From a virus: DNA of 40,414 bases. The position numbers and the translations under genes were made by a program. This document shows positions 31,663 to 38,197 of the stretch, in pieces. The notes beneath the pieces were generated by a model. That model searched no databases. It worked only from the letters and a program-made list of their open reading frames with translations, and was not told where the DNA came from. The DNA is taken from positions 1 through 40,414 of IMG/VR virus record IMGVR_UViG_3300050821_006666; one strand, written 5' to 3'. How positions within the stretch are numbered: position 1 is the stretch's first letter; each line of letters opens with the position of its first letter.

Positions 31663-32295
31663 CTATTTTGCCTTCTCTTTTTGAGCGTATGCAAGGATTC
31701 CTGCAAATCTACTTTGTGGAATCTGAGTTAAATATTTTATATTCAATGCTTTAATAATATAATCATGCACGATCATATCTTCATCAATTTCATGCTTTAA
31801 CTGATTGAGTTGATCTTCATTGATAACTGGATCAGCAATCGGCTTAATTTGTTTTATTGGCTTATCTTCAGGTTTTGGCTGGATTGGTTTATCTTCTTTA
31901 CGATACACCGCAGCTTCACCATCATCATCGTCATCAGATACAATTACTCCCGACATTGCACGATAACTGTAGCGGCACATATAAGTGATTGCTGATCCCA
32001 ATGATTGGATATCCTGTTTTGTAGTAATTACCTCAACCAATCCATCAATCCATTGTCCAGAAGAATGTCCTAATACAGTACGTATGTATTTTATTCCTTC
32101 ATGGGATTCTGGGATCTGGATTATACTTAAACCGTTATTGGTTAACGCTGGTCTAGAGGCTTTGATTAACTCTGCAAGATCAGCATATTTGCTCTTAAAG
32201 AATGGATTGTTTGATGTTAATCCCGCAATCTCCATTTCTGCTTGTGCTTTTGATAACGCAGAAAACAGTTCATTTAGTTGTTCAGATTGTGCCAT
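31663..32295 (-). CDS. ERF family single-strand annealing protein (210 aa)
   Basis: A 210-residue protein with a complete ERF signature: LFSALSKAQAEMEIAGLT, NPFFKSKYADLAELIKASRP, ALTNNGLSIIQ, VLGHSSGQWIDG, QSLGSAITYMCRYSYRAMSG and an acidic VSDDDDDGE loop. A Lys/Pro linker (EDKPIQPKPEDKPIKQIKPI) leads to a helical C-terminal domain. It would anneal complementary single strands in replication and recombination; no lambda-Exo-type nuclease gene is recognised nearby. It starts on a TAATG overlap with the 65-residue gene upstream. Confidence 0.88.
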   Translation of the reverse strand: MAQSEQLNELFSALSKAQAEMEIAGLTSNNPFFKSKYADLAELIKASRPALTNNGLSIIQIPESHEGIKYIRTVLGHSSGQWIDGLVEVITTKQDIQSLGSAITYMCRYSYRAMSGVIVSDDDDDGEAAVYRKEDKPIQPKPEDKPIKQIKPIADPVINEDQLNQLKHEIDEDMIVHDYIIKALNIKYLTQIPQSRFAGILAYAQKEKAK

Positions 32296-32492
32296 TATTT
32301 TTCCTTATAAAAAATATACAATGATTTATAATCTCCACAGCAGTTCACAAATTCTCTTTTCTCTAAGAATTTATTTACCTCTTTTTGAGTTGATCCATAG
32401 GTTCCATAGTATGCGCCAGAGAATACTTTTAATTTAACCGAGCCAAAACAACCTATCGGTAATAGCAATAGCGCCGTCAGTAATTTATTCAT
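32295..32492 (-). CDS. Small exported protein (65 aa)
   Basis: The N-terminus MNKLLTALLLLPIGCFGSVK is a signal sequence: Lys, ten hydrophobic residues, then a possible cleavage site after CFG or an atypical lipobox (PIGC). The mature part is about 48 residues with a Cys pair (FVNCCGDYKSLY). It is coupled to the ERF gene by TAATG. Exported phage proteins of this kind may alter the envelope or exclude other phages; there is no family match by eye. Confidence 0.62.
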   Translation of the reverse strand: MNKLLTALLLLPIGCFGSVKLKVFSGAYYGTYGSTQKEVNKFLEKREFVNCCGDYKSLYIFYKEK

Positions 32493-32501
32493 GTGATTTC
32501 T

Positions 32502-32876
32502 TTATTTAAATTCTTCGCATTTGTCCATATGTGATAATTTTGCTTCTTCATATGTCTTTGACCTTTTACAATCAATATCATCCCTACTATTTTCTTTAAA
32601 AACCATTGTCTCAAAAAAGATAGGGTCATTTTCTTCTCCATGATCCATGGGTAGAAATACAGTAGATACTTCAATGCCATTCTTTAATTTTGTAAAAAAT
32701 AAACGATGTTTATTACTTTCAAAGAACTCATCTGCTTCTTCTGTACATTTAGCAAGAACCACATCATTATTTTTACTAAGAATATATTTTCTAAAATTAT
32801 CTGATCTATTGCCAAGTTCATTTTGTACGTGTGCATTTACCGCATCAATAATCAATTTCATTTCTCTTAAATTCAT
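32502..32876 (-). CDS. Conserved phage hypothetical protein (124 aa)
   Basis: The ATG at 32876 has AAAGGAG seven bases upstream; an in-frame start at 32927 would overlap the neighbour. The central segment GIEVSTVFLPMDHGEENDPI followed by FFETMVF matches a short motif (STVFLxxDH...PLLFETMVF) found in many small phage proteins of unknown function. An internal minus-strand ORF in another frame is a shadow. It precedes the ERF genes and may be an early accessory factor. Confidence 0.7.
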   Translation of the reverse strand: MNLREMKLIIDAVNAHVQNELGNRSDNFRKYILSKNNDVVLAKCTEEADEFFESNKHRLFFTKLKNGIEVSTVFLPMDHGEENDPIFFETMVFKENSRDDIDCKRSKTYEEAKLSHMDKCEEFK

Positions 32877-32889
32877 TCTTTTTTCTCCT

Positions 32890-33330
32890 TTAGCAGGTTT
32901 CACCTGTCCTCGATCTTGTTGAACCACGGCCTTCTCTTTTTACTCTTATCAAATAGCATTCTCTGCAAGATGTGCTTTTATTGTTTCTTAAATTCCATCC
33001 ATCAACGGTATTAAATTTCCCGCAAATACATTCACAAAAATATAATACATCGTAAGAGTTTTTTCTTGGTGTTTTAATTATTTCAACAACAAGCCAATCA
33101 TTATATCGTTCACCAACAGCAATTGGTTTGATTATATTTCTCTTGCAAACAAAATCAGAACACTTTCTGCATGCTGTTGTTCTTCCAGATTCAAGATCCT
33201 TCAATCTATGTAGTCGTATGATGCCGCACTGACAACTACATTCAACCATTTTCTCGCCCCATTTATTGCGTTTGGTTGTAATAACTGTCCACTTATTGTA
33301 TTTATCTTTTATATCATTTTTCTTCTTCAA
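32890..33330 (-). CDS. Zinc-ribbon repeat protein, possible endonuclease relic (146 aa)
   Basis: Two tandem modules of the pattern [YN-x-W-x-V...C-x-C-x-CG...L-x-x-G-x-T-x-x-C-x-x-C] are visible: KYNKWTVITTK...CSCQCG...CRKC and RYNDWLVVEII...CECICG...CREC. They match the N-terminal modules of the HNH endonuclease at 7514-8158, but the HNH catalytic part is absent; the protein ends in a basic tail (KREGRGSTRSRTGETC). It could be a truncated homing endonuclease or a recruited DNA-binding protein. It overlaps the upstream gene by 17 bp. Confidence 0.72.
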   Translation of the reverse strand: MKKKNDIKDKYNKWTVITTKRNKWGEKMVECSCQCGIIRLHRLKDLESGRTTACRKCSDFVCKRNIIKPIAVGERYNDWLVVEIIKTPRKNSYDVLYFCECICGKFNTVDGWNLRNNKSTSCRECYLIRVKREGRGSTRSRTGETC

Positions 33331-33601
33331 CGGGTTTCACCTTGATGTTTTCTTGTAACCAATCAATCAATGGTTTAAAGTGTTCGTTCTTCCAGAGAAC
33401 ATAATCCAAGCAGGGATTGATCTCGGTAAACAGGTTATACATTGCCTTGGCATGTTCTTCCACAGCCTCAAGACGTTGATTTAATTGCTTCTCTAATGAT
33501 TCTGCTAATTCTAGTATTGTTAACTTATCCATATCCATCCCCTTTTTGGTTGAATGTAGTACTTCCTGCCAGTTGGCTGGTACTGGTTTAATCTTTTTCA
33601 T
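33314..33601 (-). CDS. Coiled-coil hypothetical protein (95 aa)
   Basis: A 95-residue helical protein (DKLTILELAESLEKQLNQRL, EAVEEHAKAMYNLFTEI) with Lys/Pro/Glu-rich ends. AGAGGA precedes the start at 33601; an internal ATG (MDMDKL) with AAAGGGG is also possible. It overlaps both neighbours. No family recognised. Confidence 0.65.
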   Translation of the reverse strand: MKKIKPVPANWQEVLHSTKKGMDMDKLTILELAESLEKQLNQRLEAVEEHAKAMYNLFTEINPCLDYVLWKNEHFKPLIDWLQENIKVKPVEEEK

Positions 33602-33884
33602 AAATCCTCTTTATTTGATCATTGACAGCAGTTAAATATTTTTTTAAATGTATATATTCTTTTTCTATATCTTTAAGGCTTGGATGCTCGCACCAATAAC
33701 CATCTTTACATATTTCATTATCTTTATTTAATGGCAATACACCGTAATCATCAAATAGATCAAATAAGTCATCAATTATAATACCTTTTTGCTTATGAAC
33801 TACTGCGCTGAAAACATAATTATTCCAATAAACAAGTATCTTATTACCAACTATTGGATGTATTTCTGATATCTTAATCCACAT
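33588..33884 (-). CDS. Hypothetical protein with DUF551-like opening (98 aa)
   Basis: The opening MWIKISEIHPIVGNKILVYW resembles the first beta strands of DUF551 proteins (W-I-x-I-x-x-x-x-P-x-x-G), continuing into SAVVHKQKG and later GYWCEH. The C-terminal 30 residues form a charged helix. ATG at 33884 is preferred over TTG at 33887. It starts 3 bases after the micro-ORF stop upstream. Membership in the DUF551 group is tentative. Confidence 0.6.
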   Translation of the reverse strand: MWIKISEIHPIVGNKILVYWNNYVFSAVVHKQKGIIIDDLFDLFDDYGVLPLNKDNEICKDGYWCEHPSLKDIEKEYIHLKKYLTAVNDQIKRIYEKD

Positions 33885-33887
33885 CAA

Positions 33888-33956
33888 TTATCTTCTTAAA
33901 ATTAGTAACCGAAAGAAAAAATACACAAATATTAGACATGCTATTGCTGCAATCAC
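33888..33956 (-). CDS. 22-aa transmembrane micro-peptide
   Basis: Read from the minus strand from GTG: MIAAIACLIFVYFFFRLLIL then RR. It is a single membrane helix with an Arg-rich end. The GTG overlaps the stop of the HTH gene (GTGA), AAGGAG lies six bases upstream, and the TAA ends three bases before the next ATG, so it exactly fills the gap between two genes. This packing and the good ribosome-binding site argue for real translation. Function unknown; membrane or toxin-like action is possible. Confidence 0.6.
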   Translation of the reverse strand: MIAAIACLIFVYFFFRLLILRR

Positions 33957-34159
33957 ATCATCTCCTTAGTTGAAAGATAATTCTGTATCTTGAACAATGT
34001 CTTAACGGATGTCTTTCTTCTGTTAAAAACGAAATTCATAATCGTGCTGTGTGGTAATTTCATCTCTCGTGCCTTGTCAGCAATTGAGCAATGTTCTTCT
34101 CTGAGGCAAGTTATTATCTTATCTCGCAGCTCTTGCTCATTGGGCATTTGGTTATTCAT
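33953..34159 (-). CDS. Cro-like helix-turn-helix regulator (68 aa)
   Basis: A 68-residue protein with a helix-turn-helix: CSIADKAREMKLPHSTIMNF followed by VFNRRKTSVKTLFKIQNYL, the layout of small XRE/Cro repressors (second helix ADKAREMK, recognition helix HSTIMNFV). It overlaps its upstream neighbour by 4 bp. It lies in the first part of the leftward operon, downstream of the divergent promoter region at 34926-35004, whose inverted repeats are candidate targets. Its 5' end has been partly duplicated at 34602-34667. Confidence 0.75.
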   Translation of the reverse strand: MNNQMPNEQELRDKIITCLREEHCSIADKAREMKLPHSTIMNFVFNRRKTSVKTLFKIQNYLSTKEMM

Positions 34160-34629
34160 GCTATTATCCTTAAATTATCTGAAAGCTTTTCTATTTCCAT
34201 CATGTATTGATCAAGAAGTTTATCTATATAATTAGAATATTTTATTCTTATCTCTATAGGACATTCGCCTAATGGCTTATTTAATAAAATATCGCCTTCA
34301 TGATTTTCATCATCTTTATCTTGTTTAATAAGATGTATTCTTAGTCTTCCTCTTTCTTGCATACCAGATCTGCGCAATTCTAAGAAATGCCATACGTTAT
34401 ATTCTTTATTGATAAATATTTTGCATTTTATATTTAAATTTACTTTATTTATTTCTTCCTCTGTACTATTTATTAATCTACTATTTTCACTCATTATTGC
34501 TTTTATTTTTTCTGATTCATGAACTACTGATCGTAACTTTTCATTCATCTTTAATTCATTCGATGACATTTTTATATCCTTTTCTATAAATTCATTATTG
34601 TTTAAATATGCTTTAGAATGTCTTGGCAT
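34156..34629 (-). CDS. Coiled-coil hypothetical protein (157 aa)
   Basis: A 157-residue polar protein. The first 70 residues are helical (NEKLRSVVHESEKIKAIMSE, NSRLINSTEEEINKVNLNIK), then a beta segment with aromatic residues (NVWHFLELRR...GRLRIHLI) and a C-terminal helix (YSNYIDKLLDQYMMEIEKLS). Both the first ATG (AAGGATC site) and one 20 codons in (34569) are plausible. The gene is flanked by a duplicated leader, suggesting it was inserted as a cassette. No family recognised. Confidence 0.65.
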   Translation of the reverse strand: MPRHSKAYLNNNEFIEKDIKMSSNELKMNEKLRSVVHESEKIKAIMSENSRLINSTEEEINKVNLNIKCKIFINKEYNVWHFLELRRSGMQERGRLRIHLIKQDKDDENHEGDILLNKPLGECPIEIRIKYSNYIDKLLDQYMMEIEKLSDNLRIIA

Positions 34630-34667
34630 TTCAAAGATCCTTGCTCATTGGGTAGTAAATCATTCAT
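34602..34667 (-). pseudogene. Duplicated 5' end of the HTH gene (21-codon remnant)
   Basis: From 34667 an ORF MNDLLPNEQGSLKCQDILKH plus I resembles the beginning of the HTH protein (MNNQMPNEQEL). The DNA match is stronger: CTTGCTCATTGGG occurs at 34132-34144 and 34640-34652, and ATTCAT followed by TTATCCTTA is shared at both. It then runs out of frame into the next gene. Most likely a remnant of a duplication that brackets the gene 34156-34629; translation as an upstream peptide is possible. Confidence 0.5.
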
Positions 34668-34675
34668 AGTTATCC

Positions 34676-34879
34676 TTATTTTAAAGTCTTCTCATAATCA
34701 AGTAGTAATGTATCCAACTCTTTTTCTCCTTGTGTTCTTTTGCCACTTCTAGCATGTTCTATATCTTTACATTCTATGCATGCAACTTTATCGCATAGCT
34801 CTGTATGTTGATCAACATACCCTCTTATCATTCTCAAGACTTTTTCATAATCTGCTCGAGTTACTTTAGATCTTTGCAT
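34676..34879 (-). CDS. First gene of the leftward operon, hypothetical (67 aa)
   Basis: The ATG at 34879 follows GGGAG by five bases; an in-frame GTG at 34891 overlaps that site. The 67-residue helical protein (RADYEKVLRMIRGYVDQHTE, KELDTLLLDYEKTLK) has four Cys, three clustered as CDKVACIEC, suggesting a possible zinc site. As the first gene after a consensus promoter, it is likely expressed very early. Function unknown. Confidence 0.68.
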   Translation of the reverse strand: MQRSKVTRADYEKVLRMIRGYVDQHTELCDKVACIECKDIEHARSGKRTQGEKELDTLLLDYEKTLK

Positions 34880-34925
34880 TTCAACTCCCACTTGTTTTTG
34901 CTAACTTCTTACTCATCTACTAACT

Positions 34926-34953
34926 ATTATATCACACATAATCATAATGTCAA
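34926..34953 (-). promoter_or_regulatory. Leftward early promoter
   Basis: On the minus strand, a perfect TTGACA (34953-34948) and a perfect TATAAT (34931-34926) are separated by 16 bp. This is the strongest consensus promoter in the window and drives the operon from 34879 leftward. Confidence 0.85.
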
Positions 34954-34976
34954 CAATATTTATTATAAAGATAATA

Positions 34977-35004
34977 TTGACATTAATCATATATGGGGTA
35001 TACT
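34977..35004 (+). promoter_or_regulatory. Rightward early promoter
   Basis: TTGACA (34977-34982) and TATACT (34999-35004) are separated by 16 bp. The two divergent -35 boxes are 23 bp apart and form the ends of an imperfect inverted repeat (TGTCAACAATATT ... AATATTGACA), so a single regulator could control both directions. Confidence 0.82.
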
Positions 35005-35044
35005 AGTAGTAGTGAGTGAGAAGAACCAGTAAAAGGAGTATGTT

Positions 35045-35155
35045 ATGGAATTGATTAGAGTTGATGGCAAGATAGTTAACTTTACGGAGTGGGTAGAGTT
35101 AGAGTCCATGGAGTTATATAATCTGTTTGGTTTTGATGAGATGTTTGGGGAGTAG
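35045..35155 (+). CDS. Small acidic protein, first rightward gene (36 aa)
   Basis: Read directly: MELIRVDGKIVNFTEWVELE followed by SMELYNLFGFDEMFGE, 36 residues. It has a perfect AAAAGGAG site, about 35 bp after the rightward -10 box, and the next gene starts 2 bp after its stop. It is strongly acidic with several aromatic residues, as in small anti-host or DNA-mimic proteins, but its role is not known. Confidence 0.62.
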   Translation: MELIRVDGKIVNFTEWVELESMELYNLFGFDEMFGE

Positions 35156-35157
35156 TT

Positions 35158-35421
35158 ATGTTGCGTAGTAATCAGATTGAGAAGTTCAAGACACAATATA
35201 CGATATATAACGGGATGGATAAGATCTCGCAGATGGAGGAGACGGTATTTAACCGCAAGGCATTGGACAGAGCATTATTGAGGCGCAATGAAGCATTTAA
35301 CAGAATGCAACGCATATACAGGGTATTGAAGAATACGCCATTGGAAGAGATTGATGAGTATGCCAGAGAGGCATTTGAGTTTATGGAAGTTATGATGTCT
35401 GAGAAAAACATTGATAGATAA
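35158..35421 (+). CDS. Helical hypothetical protein (87 aa)
   Basis: An 87-residue, mostly helical, Arg/Glu/Met-rich protein (NRKALDRALLRRNEAFNRMQ, EEIDEYAREAFEFMEVMMSE). GGGAG precedes the ATG. It forms with the 36-residue gene a two-gene early unit closed by strong hairpins (35437-35528). No known motif. Confidence 0.68.
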   Translation: MLRSNQIEKFKTQYTIYNGMDKISQMEETVFNRKALDRALLRRNEAFNRMQRIYRVLKNTPLEEIDEYAREAFEFMEVMMSEKNIDR

Positions 35422-35436
35422 GAGCTCTTGTAGTAT

Positions 35437-35471
35437 TATATTACGGATCTTTTGAGTGGATCCGTAATATA
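35437..35471 (+). terminator. 13-bp hairpin after the first rightward unit
   Basis: TATATTACGGATC (35437-35449) pairs perfectly with GATCCGTAATATA (35459-35471) around a nine-base loop, 15 bp after the stop at 35421. It lacks a T-tract, so it may act with the following hairpin or as an RNA-processing site. Confidence 0.6.
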
Positions 35472-35489
35472 ACAGTTACAGCGTAAATC

Positions 35490-35528
35490 AAAATGAAACC
35501 CGGGTTTTAATTTGCCCGGGATCATTTT
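35490..35528. terminator. Bidirectional terminator hairpin
   Basis: AAAATGA-aa-CCCGGG (35490-35504) pairs with CCCGGG-a-TCATTTT (35515-35528): a 13-bp stem with one small internal loop and A/T tracts at its foot on both strands. The gap from 35529 to 35684 holds no clear gene; a 29-codon ORF (35611-35700) has little support. Confidence 0.65.
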
Positions 35529-35684
35529 AAATCTACAAGATCAATTTTGATATATTTTTAGATGCTATAGTAATGAGATCATTTTTAGAAGACTTGCTTT
35601 CATTACGTATATGACAAACATACAAGAAAAATATATGAGAATAATTATATGTAAAACAGAAACAATAATTATAGAAGTAAGTAT

Positions 35685-36908
35685 ATGCCAATCAAAATAA
35701 AAAATCAAGAAAATCTCAAAAACAGTCCGAACGGCCAGCCTTTTCCCCCAGAGCATATAGCCAACAATGCACATTCGCATATAGTCAATCGTTATGGCAG
35801 TGATAATTATCCCAAAGTATTAAAATTCTTCGTAAAGCTACGTAATGTTACATCGTTGATGTATTTCTCCCAGGAGTACATTGCTCATCAGACACAATTG
35901 TCATTAAGGACCATCAAGAGAATACTACCGTTGTTGGTGGAGGATGGATTCTTGGCTATGACATACCGTGGGGTGAAGCAAACATGTTTATATACGGTTG
36001 CCCGTGACTTCTTTAACCAGGGTCATATACGAGCGGAATTATCACGTCTATTCCCGTGTTTATCATTTCATTCAGTTAAGTTGCTTTTATCTGCAGGGGG
36101 GGTGGCACTCAATAATTGCTTTAATAAGGTAAGTTTATTATTAAATTATGGTTCGGCAAAAGATACACCCGATTTATCTTGGGTTGGCAATGAATATTTA
36201 GATCCAGAATTACACTCAGAGGAGAGTGGTATGACTTTCGAAGAAAAAACAAGAGGATTAGCGATATTGGAAGAGCAACTTTCAAAGCCACTGACAGAAC
36301 CCTTGCAGGTCTGTCCAGTGGGTGATGTTATCAAGTCAATTCAATCAATCAAAGGTATTACGAAGAAAGGTCAGCTATCGCTTACTAGGTTCGCAGACGA
36401 AGCATTGATTGATTCTGATAAGAAATTGATGTTGTACGGGAAGAAAGCCAAGGATCCATACGTATATCTATGCAAGTTGGCTCATGAATGGCACAAGGCC
36501 AATGGTGTTCCCGTCAACAATAGGCATGCCGAACGATTAATGGCATTGTTTAAATGTAATCCGGATGGCCCATTGATTGATTTGACTTGGAAAAAAGAAT
36601 TTGAAATCAATCAATCAATCAATCAATCTCCAGTCCCTGCGATGTACAAAGAGCATGTGATTAAAGACAAGCCACCTGTAGAACCAGTGGAATATAAGAT
36701 TGCACGGATGGAAGAGGCGTTATCCAAATGCACTGACCCTCAAGTTGCTTTCTTTATGGAGTTAGCTCTCCAAGGTTTTAAATCCCAAATCAATCCATCC
36801 GGCGAGGCTGACGCTGTACAAGAGAAGACTGCTGACGCTATCCCCAAACGAGACGTTACTCCCGACATGGTACAGCGTCTAAAAGATTTCGTCTTGCAGC
36901 ACGCTTAG
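35685..36908 (+). CDS. Putative replication initiator, winged-helix (407 aa)
   Basis: The N-terminal 120 residues have the layout of phage O/RepA-type initiators: KFFVKLRNVTSLMYFSQEYI, then AHQTQLSLRTIKRILPLLVE and DGFLAMTYRGVKQTCLYTV, a winged helix-turn-helix whose wing follows DGFLA. The middle and C-terminal parts are helical. Inside the gene at 36605-36628 lie six perfect AATC repeats (encoding INQSINQS), and more TCAATCAATC at 36342-36351. An origin inside an initiator gene occurs in lambda O. No helicase gene follows, so the host helicase would be recruited. The start has only a weak ribosome-binding site. Confidence 0.65.
   Translation: MPIKIKNQENLKNSPNGQPFPPEHIANNAHSHIVNRYGSDNYPKVLKFFVKLRNVTSLMYFSQEYIAHQTQLSLRTIKRILPLLVEDGFLAMTYRGVKQTCLYTVARDFFNQGHIRAELSRLFPCLSFHSVKLLLSAGGVALNNCFNKVSLLLNYGSAKDTPDLSWVGNEYLDPELHSEESGMTFEEKTRGLAILEEQLSKPLTEPLQVCPVGDVIKSIQSIKGITKKGQLSLTRFADEALIDSDKKLMLYGKKAKDPYVYLCKLAHEWHKANGVPVNNRHAERLMALFKCNPDGPLIDLTWKKEFEINQSINQSPVPAMYKEHVIKDKPPVEPVEYKIARMEEALSKCTDPQVAFFMELALQGFKSQINPSGEADAVQEKTADAIPKRDVTPDMVQRLKDFVLQHA
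36605..36628 (+). repeat. Six-unit AATC repeat inside the initiator gene, possible origin
   Basis: AATC is repeated six times without error. Related TCAATCAATC tracts are scattered over the genome, but this is the longest. It could be an initiator-binding iteron or unwinding region, or a simple slippage tract encoding an Asn/Gln/Ser/Ile linker. Confidence 0.4.
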
Positions 36909-36945
36909 AGATTTAGTACGCTGGGGTCATAAATAGGAGAAGTTT

Positions 36946-37338
36946 ATGACCCATTATTATAGAATTGTCGGGGCCCCCACCGCGCTGGCCCGTTGCAGAT
37001 ATTCCCGCAAGACATCCAAAGTATTTAATTCCCAATCCCAGTTGCAGTTGGTTATCGGTATCAGCATGAAGAACCAACACAACAATAAGCCAATGCTCAA
37101 ATGTCCATTGTCCATGAAGGTCATTTTCCATTTTAAGCCACCAAAACAGCATTATAACTCACGATTAAATACCAGCCATACTCAGACCCCTGATTTGGAT
37201 AATTGCATCAAAATGTACGCAGATATTGCGCAACAAGCGGGTATTATATGCAATGATTCGTTTATTGCCCATATTGATGCATCGAAGGTGTGGTCTGATG
37301 ATGAATACACTGAGATATGGTTTGAGGAGATGGAATGA
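36946..37338 (+). CDS. RusA-like Holliday junction resolvase (130 aa)
   Basis: The C-terminal half carries the RusA signature PDLDNCIKMYADIAQQAG-II, then NDSFIAHIDASKVWSDDEYT, including the acidic residues and the lysine that form the metal-dependent active site of RusA nucleases. RusA dimers cut four-way junctions formed in replication and recombination and help resolve DNA before packaging. It follows GGAGAAG and overlaps the small terminase gene by 4 bp. It would work with the ERF proteins. Confidence 0.82.
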   Translation: MTHYYRIVGAPTALARCRYSRKTSKVFNSQSQLQLVIGISMKNQHNNKPMLKCPLSMKVIFHFKPPKQHYNSRLNTSHTQTPDLDNCIKMYADIAQQAGIICNDSFIAHIDASKVWSDDEYTEIWFEEME

Positions 37339-37835
37339 GTAAAATAACCAAGTCTAGCACAATAAGCAAGCCAGTTGCTAAGAATGAAGGGACGCGCGTT
37401 CTTTCTCCGCTCTGTGAGCTGATATCCTGGGACCGGAGGGTAGTTACTGAGAACTTTGCTCGTAATCTATCCAAGGCTGTTGTTGAGTGGTCGTTACGAG
37501 ATGATGCTTTTATCTTTGAGGCATTTCTTGGGATACATTACTTACGCTCCAAGGAGTGGTGGGTAATGTGTAAGAAGTATGACTTTCTGGCACACTCTTT
37601 TGAGTTGGCATTACAGAACATTGGGGTACGCAGAGAGGGGCTGATGCTGCAAGGTAAAGCTGAACGGTCGATAATGTATACGATGCCATCATATAGTGCC
37701 TTCTGGAGGCAACGTGAACAGGAAGTGAGTCAAGATAAACAACAAGAGCCTCCAAAGATTGTGGTTGAAATCGAACAGATACCATCCTCTTCCAGGGTGC
37801 CAATGTTAAAGGTGAAAGATGAATCAAACGATTGA
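37335..37835 (+). CDS. Probable terminase small subunit (166 aa)
   Basis: A 166-residue helical protein starting on an ATGA overlap. The core SWDRRVVTENFARNLSKAVV, then KEWWVMCKKYDFLAHSFELA, LQNIGVRREGLML and TMPSYSAFWRQRE resembles small terminase-type DNA-packaging proteins of several short-tailed phages (helices with Trp/Tyr and a conserved RE). The C-terminal 30 residues are disordered and probably contact the large subunit or portal. It lies 1.6 kb before TerL, separated by tiny genes. The assignment rests on pattern and position. Confidence 0.6.
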   Translation: MSKITKSSTISKPVAKNEGTRVLSPLCELISWDRRVVTENFARNLSKAVVEWSLRDDAFIFEAFLGIHYLRSKEWWVMCKKYDFLAHSFELALQNIGVRREGLMLQGKAERSIMYTMPSYSAFWRQREQEVSQDKQQEPPKIVVEIEQIPSSSRVPMLKVKDESND

Positions 37836-38091
37836 AGAAAGAATAAATTGGTCAAATAATGAATCTTGTTTGAGGATTTTTTATTTGATTCAATTACACC
37901 CTTCAAGGAAAGATTTATTAGCAAGATCAGGTTACAAGTCTGCTCAATCAATTAATCGTTTTATAAGAGTGTTTTTTAAAAATGGGTGGATTTCAAAGAG
38001 TCGGATTGGCAATCGAGTGAGTTATTACTTGACAACAAAAGGTATAATTACGATGAATCGATTTGAGCAGTTTAAGGTGAATAATGAATAA
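37819..38091 (+). CDS. Winged-helix-like protein (90 aa)
   Basis: The 90-residue product reads like an ArsR/MarR-type winged helix: CLRIFYLIQLHPSRKDLLAR, SGYKSAQSINRFIRVFFKNG, then the wing WISKSRIGNRVSYYLTTKG. It overlaps the upstream gene by 17 bp and has AAAGGTGAAAG before the ATG. It could be a late transcription regulator or a small-terminase-like DNA binder. Confidence 0.65.
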   Translation: MNQTIEERINWSNNESCLRIFYLIQLHPSRKDLLARSGYKSAQSINRFIRVFFKNGWISKSRIGNRVSYYLTTKGIITMNRFEQFKVNNE

Positions 38092-38197
38092 CAACTACAC
38101 GCGTTTTATATTTATAGGCGCTGGGATATTGATATGTGTTTGGCATATATTATTCTTTATGGGCGCTATTAAGCTTTTAAATTGGATGGGTAAGTGA
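38084..38197 (+). CDS. Single-pass membrane peptide (37 aa)
   Basis: Read directly: MNNNYTRFIFIGAGILICVW followed by HILFFMGAIKLLNWMGK. Residues 8-31 form one transmembrane helix with a short basic C-terminus. It overlaps the previous stop by 8 bp, and its TGA is followed immediately by the next ATG. It is a candidate lysis or membrane-perturbing factor, since no classical holin is found, though it is shorter than known holins. Confidence 0.55.
   Translation: MNNNYTRFIFIGAGILICVWHILFFMGAIKLLNWMGK

Noticed and set aside
32489-32680. 63-aa minus-strand ORF
   Set aside because: It overlaps the better supported 124-aa gene in another frame and lacks a ribosome-binding site.
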